A stretch of 48,521 nucleotides of DNA, from positions 1 through 48,521 of the forward strand of contig JASLKH010000056.1 in the NCBI GenBank assembly GCA_030747675.1, written 5' to 3'. The position numbers and the translations under genes were made by a program. Below the pieces are notes generated by a model that did no database searches, was not told the origin of the DNA, and saw nothing but the letters and a program-made list of their open reading frames with translations. This document shows positions 1 to 7,099 of the stretch, in pieces (within the stretch, counting starts at the first letter, position 1; every line of letters begins with the position of its first letter). The stretch comes from Candidatus Thalassarchaeaceae archaeon (lineage in GTDB: Archaea > Thermoplasmatota > Poseidoniia > Poseidoniales > Thalassarchaeaceae).

Positions 1-2054
1 TCAGGTTCCTCTGGGCAAGAGCAGTTGATGGGATCTCTACTTGAGCCATCCCAACACAAATCTGTAGTACAAACAACAGGTTCAGGTTCAGGTCCAACAT
101 ATTCACCACTAACACCTCGTACAGCTAAAGAGAAACCAACCATATCACCATCGCTCCCGAGAACATCCGTGTGATTCCCCACACCAACCAATTTGGCATA
201 CACCTCAATTGTTATATTTTCAAACCCTACTAACTCAGAAGCATTAACTCTCAAATTTTCAGTCCCCTCTAAACTTTCATTTGAAGACACAACAACCCCA
301 TTAGGCAATCTTAAAATCAAATCTAAATCATCAGAAACAGAACCAAACGGTCGTTGGTTAAATGATAAAAATACATCTAAATCGTTACCTGGAACTAGTG
401 ATAAATTCCAAGAAAAAACATCACCCTGCTTGAGAAAAGGGCCTGCGGCCCCAGACCCATTCCATCGAGACCCAATCATTTGCTCAAGGGGGCGACTACC
501 ATCCCCCATCAACCATTCATTCACCAATTCCAATCGTTGAATTTCATCCATCATATAGGAGTCATGAATCCAAATGTTACGGGATGTATTATTTTGAAAG
601 TCAATTAAGTTAGCCAAATCAGGCCTCCCCCAACCCTGTAAAGAATCAGGTGCGGGACCCACATTTTCTCCCCCCTGTTGCCCCCCATACATTGATTCAG
701 AGGAAAGCGCCAACAAACTTCGAAGTAGACTTCCAGAGGGAACAAACCCCCCACTTCCATTCGTGAACCACCCATCTTGCACTGCTTGTTGGATAACTGC
801 AGTGATGGAGGCACCCAATGGTGTAGACATACTTGTGCCCGTACTTGATCTCATATCATCATTAAAAGAAGAAATATTTCCATCCGCAGCAGCAGATACA
901 ATTCCCATTGCGGGTGCGACAATAAAATTCCCCCTCAACCCTTCTTCAGAAGGACCATGTGATGAAGATGAATACAAATTTGAAGAATTATCATGCAAAG
1001 CCCCACCGACCGAAACCACGTTCCTTGCATTGGCCGGCTCGTAGAATTTAGAAGGATTGTTCCCTGGTGCAATAAACGCTAATGACCAAGGAACCTCCCG
1101 ATGCCATAAGTCAAATTCCGCACTACGCAAAGTGTAAGCCTCAGTTGCATCACCCCAACTATCTGAATGAATCACAGCCCCAACACCCAATGCTTCAGCA
1201 AGCAACCAATCTACAGTCGGCTCTGACCAACCTGACTCATTAACAACATCTTGGAACAAAACACGAGCGCCGTGTGAGGGACTGGTTCCATTTGTGATAT
1301 TTCCATCCCACATTTCACAAACCAAGGTACCTGCAATATGTGTTCCATGCCTATAATCGGCTTGTCCAGAAAGGTCACCGTCTCCAATAGAAGTGTTCAC
1401 CAAAACCACCTTTCTATGATTAATTCCAATTTCCCCAACAGTTGCCCCACTATCTCTGAAACACCCATGATCCAACTCAATTCCTGAATCAGCAACACCG
1501 ATAATAACCCCTGACCCATTCAACCCAACATCCCATGCAGGATGCCCAGTTGTAGAACCATGCTCCATTATACTGGAAGCCAACTCATTTCTTCCTGATG
1601 TTTCAAGCAAAGGCTCCACCCACCAAACTCCAGGAATTAAATCAAATATTGAAGGATCCACACCCTGTACATCGAATGATGTTGGCAAAGAACTCCCTTC
1701 ATCAGCTAATTGCAGATTTTCAAATATAAAGGAGGACAAAATATCCCATTGAATGTTTGAAGGAAGTCGCGGCTCCAACACCACCCGATAACCCTCTGCT
1801 ATTGGTCCCCGCAAAAGAACATCCTGATCTAATTGAAAATCCCCATGGGTTCCCCACACCAAAAGATCAGTCCGAGAAAGTTGCCTCAAAGGCTCTAACC
1901 CATCATTTCGTAATTCAACCCAATCTTCATAGATCCAACCATCCTGATTAACTACCACCCATTCTCCATCTCTTTCAGAGAAATTTTGGGGGACCCATTG
2001 CCCTGAAACAGGGGCTAAAAGAAGTAAAAAAAACACCACTAAACAACGGCGCAT
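1..2054 (-). CDS. Secreted subtilisin-like serine protease (S8 family), 3' end off the window
   Basis: The reading frame is open from the ATG at 2054 to the left edge, at least 684 codons. It starts with a signal peptide (MRRC followed by a Phe/Leu/Val stretch, then APVSG). The subtilase triad is visible: Asp189 in GVADSG, His236 in HGTHIAGT and Ser408 in GTSMSTP, with a plausible oxyanion Asn in APGNN near residue 330. After the catalytic domain comes a beta-rich region resembling a P/pre-peptidase C-terminal domain, with several N-glycosylation-type sequons. The visible end is a Pro-Glu linker and a Cys-bearing stretch ending in DGSSRDPINCSCPEEP, which looks like the start of a repeated surface or attachment tail. 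The protein is probably exported and degrades extracellular protein. The family call is secure; substrate and exact C-terminus are unknown. Confidence 0.93.
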   Translation of the reverse strand, partial: MRRCLVVFFLLLLAPVSGQWVPQNFSERDGEWVVVNQDGWIYEDWVELRNDGLEPLRQLSRTDLLVWGTHGDFQLDQDVLLRGPIAEGYRVVLEPRLPSNIQWDILSSFIFENLQLADEGSSLPTSFDVQGVDPSIFDLIPGVWWVEPLLETSGRNELASSIMEHGSTTGHPAWDVGLNGSGVIIGVADSGIELDHGCFRDSGATVGEIGINHRKVVLVNTSIGDGDLSGQADYRHGTHIAGTLVCEMWDGNITNGTSPSHGARVLFQDVVNESGWSEPTVDWLLAEALGVGAVIHSDSWGDATEAYTLRSAEFDLWHREVPWSLAFIAPGNNPSKFYEPANARNVVSVGGALHDNSSNLYSSSSHGPSEEGLRGNFIVAPAMGIVSAAADGNISSFNDDMRSSTGTSMSTPLGASITAVIQQAVQDGWFTNGSGGFVPSGSLLRSLLALSSESMYGGQQGGENVGPAPDSLQGWGRPDLANLIDFQNNTSRNIWIHDSYMMDEIQRLELVNEWLMGDGSRPLEQMIGSRWNGSGAAGPFLKQGDVFSWNLSLVPGNDLDVFLSFNQRPFGSVSDDLDLILRLPNGVVVSSNESLEGTENLRVNASELVGFENITIEVYAKLVGVGNHTDVLGSDGDMVGFSLAVRGVSGEYVGPEPEPVVCTTDLCWDGSSRDPINCSCPEEP

Positions 2055-2141
2055 ACCAACCGGAAATCCCCCATCCACATCAATCATCGCCCGTCGTGCA
2101 CAGACGGTGCGCTTAAACGAGAAAGGCGGGTGGCCCGCTCG

Positions 2142-2405
2142 ATGCAGGCCTTTCGAGTAACCGGGACTTTCCCAAACGGGAAGGTAAAACAGCCCTTCAC
2201 AAAAGACATAGTCGCGACCGACGATGTAGACGCACGTCACCGAATATACTCATTTTTCGGCAGCCACCACGGTATTAATCGACGTTTCGTAAACATCGAC
2301 ACATTAGCAAAGATTGAACCAACCGAATCAAAAGATCCGTATGTTATCTCTGCTTTTCGAGACACACATGACTTTTCTTCAACAACAAACACCGAAGAAG
2401 AATGA
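2142..2405 (+). CDS. rpl18a: 50S ribosomal protein L18Ae (LX / L20a)
   Basis: A short basic protein of 87 residues from the ATG at 2142 (MQAFRVTGTF). It matches the archaeal L18Ae/LX pattern: an N-terminal AFRVTGTF strand, a middle segment with DDVDARHRIYSFFGS, and a NRRFVNIDTLAKIEP strand. The family is a large-subunit protein found in archaea and eukaryotes. An in-frame GTG at 2130 would add four residues, but the family normally starts directly with MKAFRV-like residues, and a GGCGGGTGG element about 8 bases upstream suits the ATG. The acidic C-terminal tail (TNTEEE) is slightly longer than usual. It stands alone here, away from prefoldin or eIF6, which often neighbour it in other archaea. 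The stop is one base from the convergent SAP-domain gene. Confidence 0.9.
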   Translation: MQAFRVTGTFPNGKVKQPFTKDIVATDDVDARHRIYSFFGSHHGINRRFVNIDTLAKIEPTESKDPYVISAFRDTHDFSSTTNTEEE

Positions 2406-2406
2406 A

Positions 2407-3135
2407 TTACCATTCCTCCCCAAAATTAAATTTGAGATTCCCCGTTCGAATTTCAGAAGCCACTATTGAAAGTGGAGTGATTACTAACATTAGGTAAAAT
2501 GCCAAACCCCAACTCATTTCACTCATAACAATAAGAGTCCCTATACCCCAAATTATAGTGCCAAGTAGCATAGTACCCCCTCCAACACGAATCAACAGAT
2601 CAACAACATCATTTTTCTCATTAGTGAAGTGAGATTTGAAACCGAGAACAAGTGCCACCACACCAGCAACCCATCCACCCCATATCAACAACCTTGTCAC
2701 AATTGAAGCATAATAGAGGCCACACATTGAACCACCATCATCATCCCCACTATCAACTTCATCTTCGTAATCACAAAGGTCTCCAAAAGACACCGAAATC
2801 GGCCCTGCCGATAACTCACTTAGGGAGACATCTATCTCCATCATTGTACCCCAAGTTCCCCCTGCTGCAAAAATAAAAGTAAAGAAAAGAACACCAGATA
2901 GAATTACAAGAGAAACTAAATTTCGAAATTCTTCTTGCCCACCATTCACTCGAAGGCGATTGAGAAAACGTCCCCAAAGGTCACCATCATCACTTTTAGT
3001 AGAAAATTTTTCATTTACACCCACAGATAAAGCATTAATCCTAGCAATTAAATCCGATTTATTCCCTGAAACAGGCTCGCCCATTTCTCGTAACATTTGC
3101 TTTAATTCAGCAACAGTTTTTCTTTCAATATCCAT
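2407..3135 (-). CDS. SAP-domain membrane protein
   Basis: A 242-residue protein. Residues 1-36 form a SAP-like helix-extended-helix motif (TVAELKQMLREMGEPVSGNK then SDLIARI), a fold usually used to bind nucleic acids or as a small adaptor. The rest has about four hydrophobic segments near residues 72-92, 143-163, 178-200 and 207-222, with an acidic extracellular-type loop (YEDEVDSGDDDGG) between the first two. The ATG is preceded by GGTGGTG, a good archaeal ribosome binding site. SAP modules fused to membrane segments recur in archaeal hypothetical proteins, but I do not know a function. It is convergent with the L18Ae gene and lies downstream of the DUF454 gene on the same strand. Confidence 0.78.
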   Translation of the reverse strand: MDIERKTVAELKQMLREMGEPVSGNKSDLIARINALSVGVNEKFSTKSDDGDLWGRFLNRLRVNGGQEEFRNLVSLVILSGVLFFTFIFAAGGTWGTMMEIDVSLSELSAGPISVSFGDLCDYEDEVDSGDDDGGSMCGLYYASIVTRLLIWGGWVAGVVALVLGFKSHFTNEKNDVVDLLIRVGGGTMLLGTIIWGIGTLIVMSEMSWGLAFYLMLVITPLSIVASEIRTGNLKFNFGEEW

Positions 3136-3159
3136 TCCAACACCACCTTCTCTGAAACT

Positions 3160-3279
3160 CTAGACTGCCCCACAGATTGGACACAATACATCCAGCATAT
3201 CAGAACTTACCTTGAACTTTTGGCCATCCATAAACCAAAAACGGCGTGAGTAGAAACCTGCATTAGACTTAAGAAACAC
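3160..3279 (-). CDS. Possible 39-residue small protein with a CPIC motif
   Basis: A short frame starts at a GTG that overlaps the 3' end of the DUF454 gene by 11 bases and ends at 3160. The product is basic and aromatic in the middle (SRRFWFMDGQKFKVSS) and ends in DVLCPICGAV, a half zinc-knuckle. It fills the otherwise empty gap between the DUF454 and SAP-domain genes on the same strand. There is no recognised homologue, the start is not ATG, and the length allows a chance frame, so this is only a candidate. Confidence 0.25.
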   Translation of the reverse strand: MFLKSNAGFYSRRFWFMDGQKFKVSSDMLDVLCPICGAV

Positions 3280-3760
3280 GAGTTCTAACTTTAGAAGCAA
3301 CATACCAGATTCCAATAATCCCAACGACAAGAATGGTTGCGGAACCATAACCAGGATCAGCTCCATTCCAAGAAGAAGGATCCATCAAAACCCCATCTCC
3401 TTTAGTGGAAACAGCCCAAACAAAATACGTTGAAATCGAAGTCATAAAACTAATCATAATCATGATGATAACTTTCACATGTTTAGGCAAAGATTTCCCA
3501 GTAGCATAGTAATCAAACAAAGTGTCACCAAAATATCGATTGGTCAAAGTCCATCTAAACAACCTTTCATTCGACATTGAGAATAAAAAAGCAGCTGGAA
3601 CCGCCCACGATACAGTCGGCCATCCAGGGACCCAAATGCCAATTATTGCAAAAACAACGAAAAGACAACCAAAACCGACATAGATCTTACTTTTTAGAGG
3701 GCTACTGGCCACAGAATACTGCTCGACAACCTCGTCGACAGACTGTAAACGGACACCCAT
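3269..3760 (-). CDS. DUF454 (YbaN-like) inner-membrane protein
   Basis: A 163-residue membrane protein. Residues 25-70 fit the DUF454 pattern: a hydrophobic segment with GIWVPGWPTVSWAVPAAFLFS, followed by a conserved-type turn in which small-residue helices lead to NERLFRWTLTNRYFGDTLFDY. In YbaN-like proteins this block reads roughly G-LP-LPTTPF-L-A---F--S-------W---H--FG. Two more hydrophobic segments lie near residues 93-117 and 139-157. The family's role is not established. Start at the ATG at 3760; the gene is divergent from purN with an 81-bp shared upstream region. Confidence 0.75.
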   Translation of the reverse strand: MGVRLQSVDEVVEQYSVASSPLKSKIYVGFGCLFVVFAIIGIWVPGWPTVSWAVPAAFLFSMSNERLFRWTLTNRYFGDTLFDYYATGKSLPKHVKVIIMIMISFMTSISTYFVWAVSTKGDGVLMDPSSWNGADPGYGSATILVVGIIGIWYVASKVRTRVS

Positions 3761-3841
3761 ATTTAATCGGTTGAAGGGGCGCCTATGAGCATACCTATTC
3801 GAGCCTAACCCTCATCAGTAAGTGACCCATGCCACAAAGAC

Positions 3842-4480
3842 ATGGGTACCCCAAAACCCCCCCGGATTGGAACCCAGGAACAACCTCTCCGCCTTGCAGT
3901 ATTCATTTCTGGATCCGGTTCTGGAATGGAAGCCCTTCTACATCACCAAAAAGCGAATGAATGCTGCCATACCACTTCACTAGTTCTCTCAAACACACCG
4001 AATATATCTGGGTTAGAGAAAGCAACGGCACACAACATATGTACTGAAGTGGTGGAAATAGACTCCAACATCCCAAACCCACAGGAACAAAGAGAGTCCC
4101 ATGAAAAAAACATCATAGACACTTTACAAAAATACAACATTGAGGCAGTGATATTATCAGGTTACATGAGAATATTATCACCATTCTTTGTTAGGAAATG
4201 GACGGGCCGCCTTTTGAACATCCACCCCTCTCTTTTACCTAAATACCCCGGTGCACATGCGCACCGCGATGCATTAGCCGATGGAGCAACAGTATCAGGG
4301 TGCACAGTCCACTTAGTCGATGAAGGAGTCGACACAGGCCAAATATTAGCTCAGAAGAAATTACAAATTGATATTTTAGAGACTGAAGAAACTCTATCTG
4401 AACGTGTTAAAAAATTGGAACACCAACTGTACCCTGAAGTCATTGATGCCTATGCAAAAGGCGAACTCTATCTAGGCTAA
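3842..4480 (+). CDS. purN: Phosphoribosylglycinamide formyltransferase (GART)
   Basis: The enzyme transfers a formyl group from 10-formyl-THF to GAR in de novo purine synthesis. The 212-residue product has the N-terminal GAR-binding strand and loop (RLAVFISGSGSGMEALL), the formyl-transferase signature around NIHPSLLPKYPG with catalytic Asn126 and His128, and the VDEGVDTGQIL segment containing the conserved Asp164. The C-terminal helices end in KLEHQLYPEVI, as usual for PurN. Length is normal for the family. The loop AHAHRDALADGATVSGCTVH is the usual GLHTHQRAL region with small changes. Start at the ATG at 3842 (MGTPKPP). Its last 9 bases overlap the convergent MobA-like gene. Confidence 0.93.
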   Translation: MGTPKPPRIGTQEQPLRLAVFISGSGSGMEALLHHQKANECCHTTSLVLSNTPNISGLEKATAHNICTEVVEIDSNIPNPQEQRESHEKNIIDTLQKYNIEAVILSGYMRILSPFFVRKWTGRLLNIHPSLLPKYPGAHAHRDALADGATVSGCTVHLVDEGVDTGQILAQKKLQIDILETEETLSERVKKLEHQLYPEVIDAYAKGELYLG

Positions 4481-5044
4481 ATCACTAGGTCGATTGATAT
4501 TTTTGAACGATAATGCCTCCAAATCCCCCATCATTATTACACGGTGCGGGACACTACACATAATATTTTGAAGTGAAGAGTTGGGTGGCCTAGATTCAAT
4601 CGCTTGCAACAATCGTTGAACATCAGTAAGAGCCAGTAAAGGCTCAAGCCGAGTTGATCGAGGGATAACTATCGGGCAATCTTTTTCTCTTTTCAATCGT
4701 TTTATAATATTGGAATCAACCCAAGGTATGTCGCACGGCGCCAATTGAATTTCATCAATTCCACGCTCCAAACACACCCTTAATGCTGACTGAAGTGCTG
4801 AAACAACCCCTCTTTCAGCACCCCTATCCAAAACAAATTCAATCTCTGTTAAATGACTCAACAACCCCCATATTTCTTGGCGTTGATACCCATTACGCAC
4901 TGCGACTATTATTGGACTACAGCCCGCCCCCCTCAATGAATGGGCAACACGCACAATCATTGGAAGTCCACCCACTATCATGGATGCCTTGTCTTGCCCC
5001 ATCCGGCTAGAAGCCCCTCCAGCCAAAATCAATGCAGGATACAT
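4472..5044 (-). CDS. mobA: MobA-like NTP transferase (putative molybdenum cofactor guanylyltransferase)
   Basis: A 190-residue nucleotidyltransferase with a Rossmann-like fold. The N-terminal signature ALILAGGASSRMGQDKA is the GT-A-like NTP-binding loop of MobA-type enzymes (LAGG-S-RMG-DK). A later PCDIPWVD segment matches the metal-binding PCD-P motif. The family attaches GMP to molybdopterin, but related enzymes (MocA, CofC/FbiD, MobA-like transferases of unknown substrate) share these motifs, and no other Mo-cofactor gene is in the window. It is the last gene of a three-gene minus-strand run (spacer 8 bp from the upstream small gene). The symbol is tentative. Confidence 0.72.
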   Translation of the reverse strand: MYPALILAGGASSRMGQDKASMIVGGLPMIVRVAHSLRGAGCSPIIVAVRNGYQRQEIWGLLSHLTEIEFVLDRGAERGVVSALQSALRVCLERGIDEIQLAPCDIPWVDSNIIKRLKREKDCPIVIPRSTRLEPLLALTDVQRLLQAIESRPPNSSLQNIMCSVPHRVIMMGDLEALSFKNINRPSDLA

Positions 5045-5052
5045 TTTGCCAC

Positions 5053-5286
5053 CTATTGCATTTTAACCAACTCATCCAAAGCCCCTTCAAGCTCTAAAAT
5101 CAGTGACTGAGCACGCCCTAACAACGCACGTTGATCTCTTCGAGAAGCAGCCACAGGCAACCATTCCATCAATTGTTTGACATCCGCAGCATCCCTTGCC
5201 ACAGTCCATTCTAGAACCCGTTCTAAAACAGGGTCATCGGCCTCAAGAAACTTTTCAACCATATCAACTCGAAACCACAGCATCAC
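5053..5286 (-). CDS. Small helical protein of unknown function
   Basis: A 77-residue, mostly helical, moderately acidic protein with no recognised motif. The start codon overlaps the stop of the upstream gene in an ATGA arrangement (5283-5286), and it ends 8 bp before the MobA-like gene, so the three are probably co-transcribed and translationally coupled. The pattern of Leu/Val heptads suggests two or three packed helices or a partner for the upstream 219-residue protein. No function is proposed. Confidence 0.65.
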   Translation of the reverse strand: MMLWFRVDMVEKFLEADDPVLERVLEWTVARDAADVKQLMEWLPVAASRRDQRALLGRAQSLILELEGALDELVKMQ

Positions 5287-5942
5287 ATGATTGCTTCGGA
5301 ACCTTCCAACAATTGCCCCCTAATTCTACCCACAAGGGAATCTTCCTCAGGACATTTAATCGTATTAAAAGCGTGAACGAGATCATTTTCAATATCCTCC
5401 CTCTGATTCCTTATCCACCAGGCGTGGTAGACAATTAATGCAAATTGGGAGTGGATCCCCCCGCTTTCACACCACTGTAAAACAACCTCAGAAGTAGGCC
5501 TCTCTCGTTTTGCACGAAACATTTCTTCAATTACTAATAACAACCCCTCCACCGCCTCAGAAGAACTCAAAACCCCATTGAATATTTCCCACGCCTTTGA
5601 ATCATCTATCGTGTGTATATTGGCGAGAATTAGTGCAAATAATGCCACATCCTCTCTACCGTGCCTTTTCCATAAATCAGAAATTAGCATTTCCAAAACA
5701 CCTTCGATTTGATTCGTGAGCAACCACGAGCAGATCCGACGTAGTATAGAATCTGGTGTGCCGAGATGGAATTGATATCTGCCAGCAATAGCAAGCCGAT
5801 CAGTATGAGATTTTAGAATTAAAGCTGGAACACCAATTGGGTAGGCCTCTCTAACCACTTTCAATAGTAATTTGGGTTTTTTATGGACATGGGCAGGTTG
5901 TACTGATAACAAATCATCAAGTGGATCAACCCCTTTGTCCAT
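5283..5942 (-). CDS. Helical protein of unknown function, first gene of the MobA-like operon
   Basis: A 219-residue protein from the ATG at 5942 (MDKGVDPLDD); a TTG two codons upstream is the alternative start. Predicted to be almost entirely alpha-helical, with a hydrophobic pattern like HEAT or ARM-type repeats (for example LRRICSWLLTNQIEGVLEML, then DVALFALILANI). No catalytic motif seen. The stop overlaps the next gene by 4 bases. The unusually long upstream non-coding stretch (5943-6372) presumably contains its promoter. I do not recognise the family. Confidence 0.65.
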   Translation of the reverse strand: MDKGVDPLDDLLSVQPAHVHKKPKLLLKVVREAYPIGVPALILKSHTDRLAIAGRYQFHLGTPDSILRRICSWLLTNQIEGVLEMLISDLWKRHGREDVALFALILANIHTIDDSKAWEIFNGVLSSSEAVEGLLLVIEEMFRAKRERPTSEVVLQWCESGGIHSQFALIVYHAWWIRNQREDIENDLVHAFNTIKCPEEDSLVGRIRGQLLEGSEAIM

Positions 5943-5997
5943 ACCCAACCGAATCCCCCTGAGGTTTTGGTTCCTTCTTCCACACTACTTTACTTTC

Positions 5998-6067
5998 TGT
6001 TCATTATACGTATAAATCTGGAGAGGGAGGTCCCCCTGAAGGGGGGACTCCCTACGGATAATGAACA
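5998..6067. repeat. Compound inverted repeat / stem-loop
   Basis: Outer arms TGTTCATTATACG (5998-6010) and its complement at 6055-6067 pair at 12 of 13 positions. Inside, 6024-6036 and 6042-6053 form a second G/C-rich stem of 12 pairs with one bulged G (6030) and a small TGAAG-type loop. Both parts together make one long hairpin. It could be a structured RNA, a terminator, a protein site or a remnant of a small mobile element. Confidence 0.75.
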
Positions 6068-6275
6068 TAAAGCGAGAAATAACCTATTTATTCATGAATT
6101 TTGAATAAAAAAAAGACTTTTGAGATAAAATCTTGATTTCAGAGCCTATTACCGCCTTTTTGCACAGTTTTTCAAAAACCCCTAAAATTATCTAAAAACG
6201 AACATTTCAAGCAACTTCTACCAATGTAAGAGGATATTTAAGGAAGATTATAGAAAAATTTCTGATTCCCGAACC

Positions 6276-6350
6276 TAAAACAGTAATTATGTCTTAAAAT
6301 ATTTTTTTCCTTTTTTTCCTTTTTTCAAACTTAAAACAGTAATTACGTCT
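6276..6350. repeat. Two copies of a 19-bp direct repeat
   Basis: TAAAACAGTAATTAYGTCT occurs at 6276-6294 and 6332-6350, differing at one base (T/C) and offset by 56 bp. Flanking bases are also partly shared (C[CT] before, AAA after). The spacing is close to five helical turns, compatible with a regulatory protein binding on one DNA face. No function is known. Confidence 0.75.
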
Positions 6351-6372
6351 AAAGGAAATGGATATAAAACCC

Positions 6373-6882
6373 TCATCGCCCACTTTCTGGAAGTATCGAT
6401 CGGATTTTGAGGAAAAGCCCATTCACCTTTTCTAGGGCCTGATCAAATCCTTTCTCTACGAGATGGAAAACATTCTTTTCCACATGTTCTTCTAAGTTGT
6501 CAAGGAGGCTAGTTACAATTTGCTCATGCTCATCATCAGTTATTGCAAAGAAAAACCTAAGATATGCAACAACTAAGTATTCATCTTCAGAAATACTTGC
6601 ATTTAGAAAAGCAGTCTCAAAAATATCGGAATAAATACCCAAACGCTCGCTAGCATCTAATTCCCTTCCCGATATTACATCATCTCCTTTTAATATAGAA
6701 TCATAAATTTTTTTCGGCACATCATCCCCAAGATTCAACAAACCAGCTAATTTAATCACCAATCTTTTTTCTTCTCGTGTGATAACACCATCCCGCAGTA
6801 CAAGGGAAACCACGCCATGAAAGGCACCAGTATCGGTTGGAGATGCCTCAGCCACGACCCGCGAGACAACCTCATTCCTCAT
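6373..6882 (-). CDS. TerB-like helical protein
   Basis: A 169-residue protein from the ATG at 6882 (MRNEVVSRVV); a GTG at 6894 would add four residues. Residues 20-60 (GVVSLVLRDGVITREEKRLV) show the TerB-like/DjlA N-terminal pattern, in which an acidic-turn helix pair reads DG-I-x-x-E. A second similar turn, NASISEDEYLVVAYL, occurs near residues 107-121. TerB-like modules are small helical bundles, often membrane- or metal-linked, and are fused to many unrelated proteins. The gene stands alone with a large non-coding stretch downstream and a GC-rich palindrome just upstream. Function unknown. Confidence 0.62.
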   Translation of the reverse strand: MRNEVVSRVVAEASPTDTGAFHGVVSLVLRDGVITREEKRLVIKLAGLLNLGDDVPKKIYDSILKGDDVISGRELDASERLGIYSDIFETAFLNASISEDEYLVVAYLRFFFAITDDEHEQIVTSLLDNLEEHVEKNVFHLVEKGFDQALEKVNGLFLKIRSILPESGR

Positions 6883-6900
6883 AGCGGTTCGCACGCTCTG

Positions 6901-6922
6901 GCGCGCTTACACACGTGCGCGC
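6901..6922. repeat. GC-rich inverted repeat upstream of the TerB-like gene
   Basis: GCGCGC (6901-6906) and GCGCGC (6917-6922) flank ten bases that include the palindrome CACGTG. It sits in the 217-bp divergent region between the TerB-like gene and dnaG. In an otherwise AT-leaning sequence it stands out and may be an operator or an mRNA leader hairpin. Confidence 0.5.
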
Positions 6923-7099
6923 GCTAGAACCCCAAATTTAGCCACAGCCTTCATGTAGGCGACCATTGTCGGCGGAACTGCAGGAATCTCCTGTCACGCT
7001 CCAGGGCGCTTGCGCCCATCCCGTGAACCGCATGGTGAACCCCCCCTCAAAGGCGAGGCGAATGCGAGAAGAAACCTGCGAAAGCAAGGAAGTGAAAAA

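Larger units (their letters stand above)
5949..6372. other. Long AT-rich non-coding stretch
   Basis: About 424 bases without a credible gene between two minus-strand genes, unusual for such a compact genome. It contains a 70-nt compound stem-loop (5998-6067), an A-run at 6106-6114 that would be a T-run on the minus strand and could terminate the TerB-like transcript, pyrimidine tracts at 6301-6325, and two copies of a 19-bp element (6276-6294 and 6332-6350). Longest frames are about 15 codons and look random. Confidence 0.7.

Noticed and set aside
763-1044. Plus-strand frame opposite the protease gene
   Set aside because: Lies inside the clear subtilase catalytic region on the minus strand, with no own motif or ribosome binding site.
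5949-6372. Insertion sequence remnant
   Set aside because: No transposase remains and no target duplication is visible; a small non-autonomous element cannot be excluded without more copies.
7010-7099. N-terminal extension of DnaG (30 codons)
   Set aside because: Archaeal DnaG begins close to YMIHAKIKAEG; the extension is Arg/Pro-rich and upstream of an AGGAAGTG site placed correctly for the ATG at 7100.
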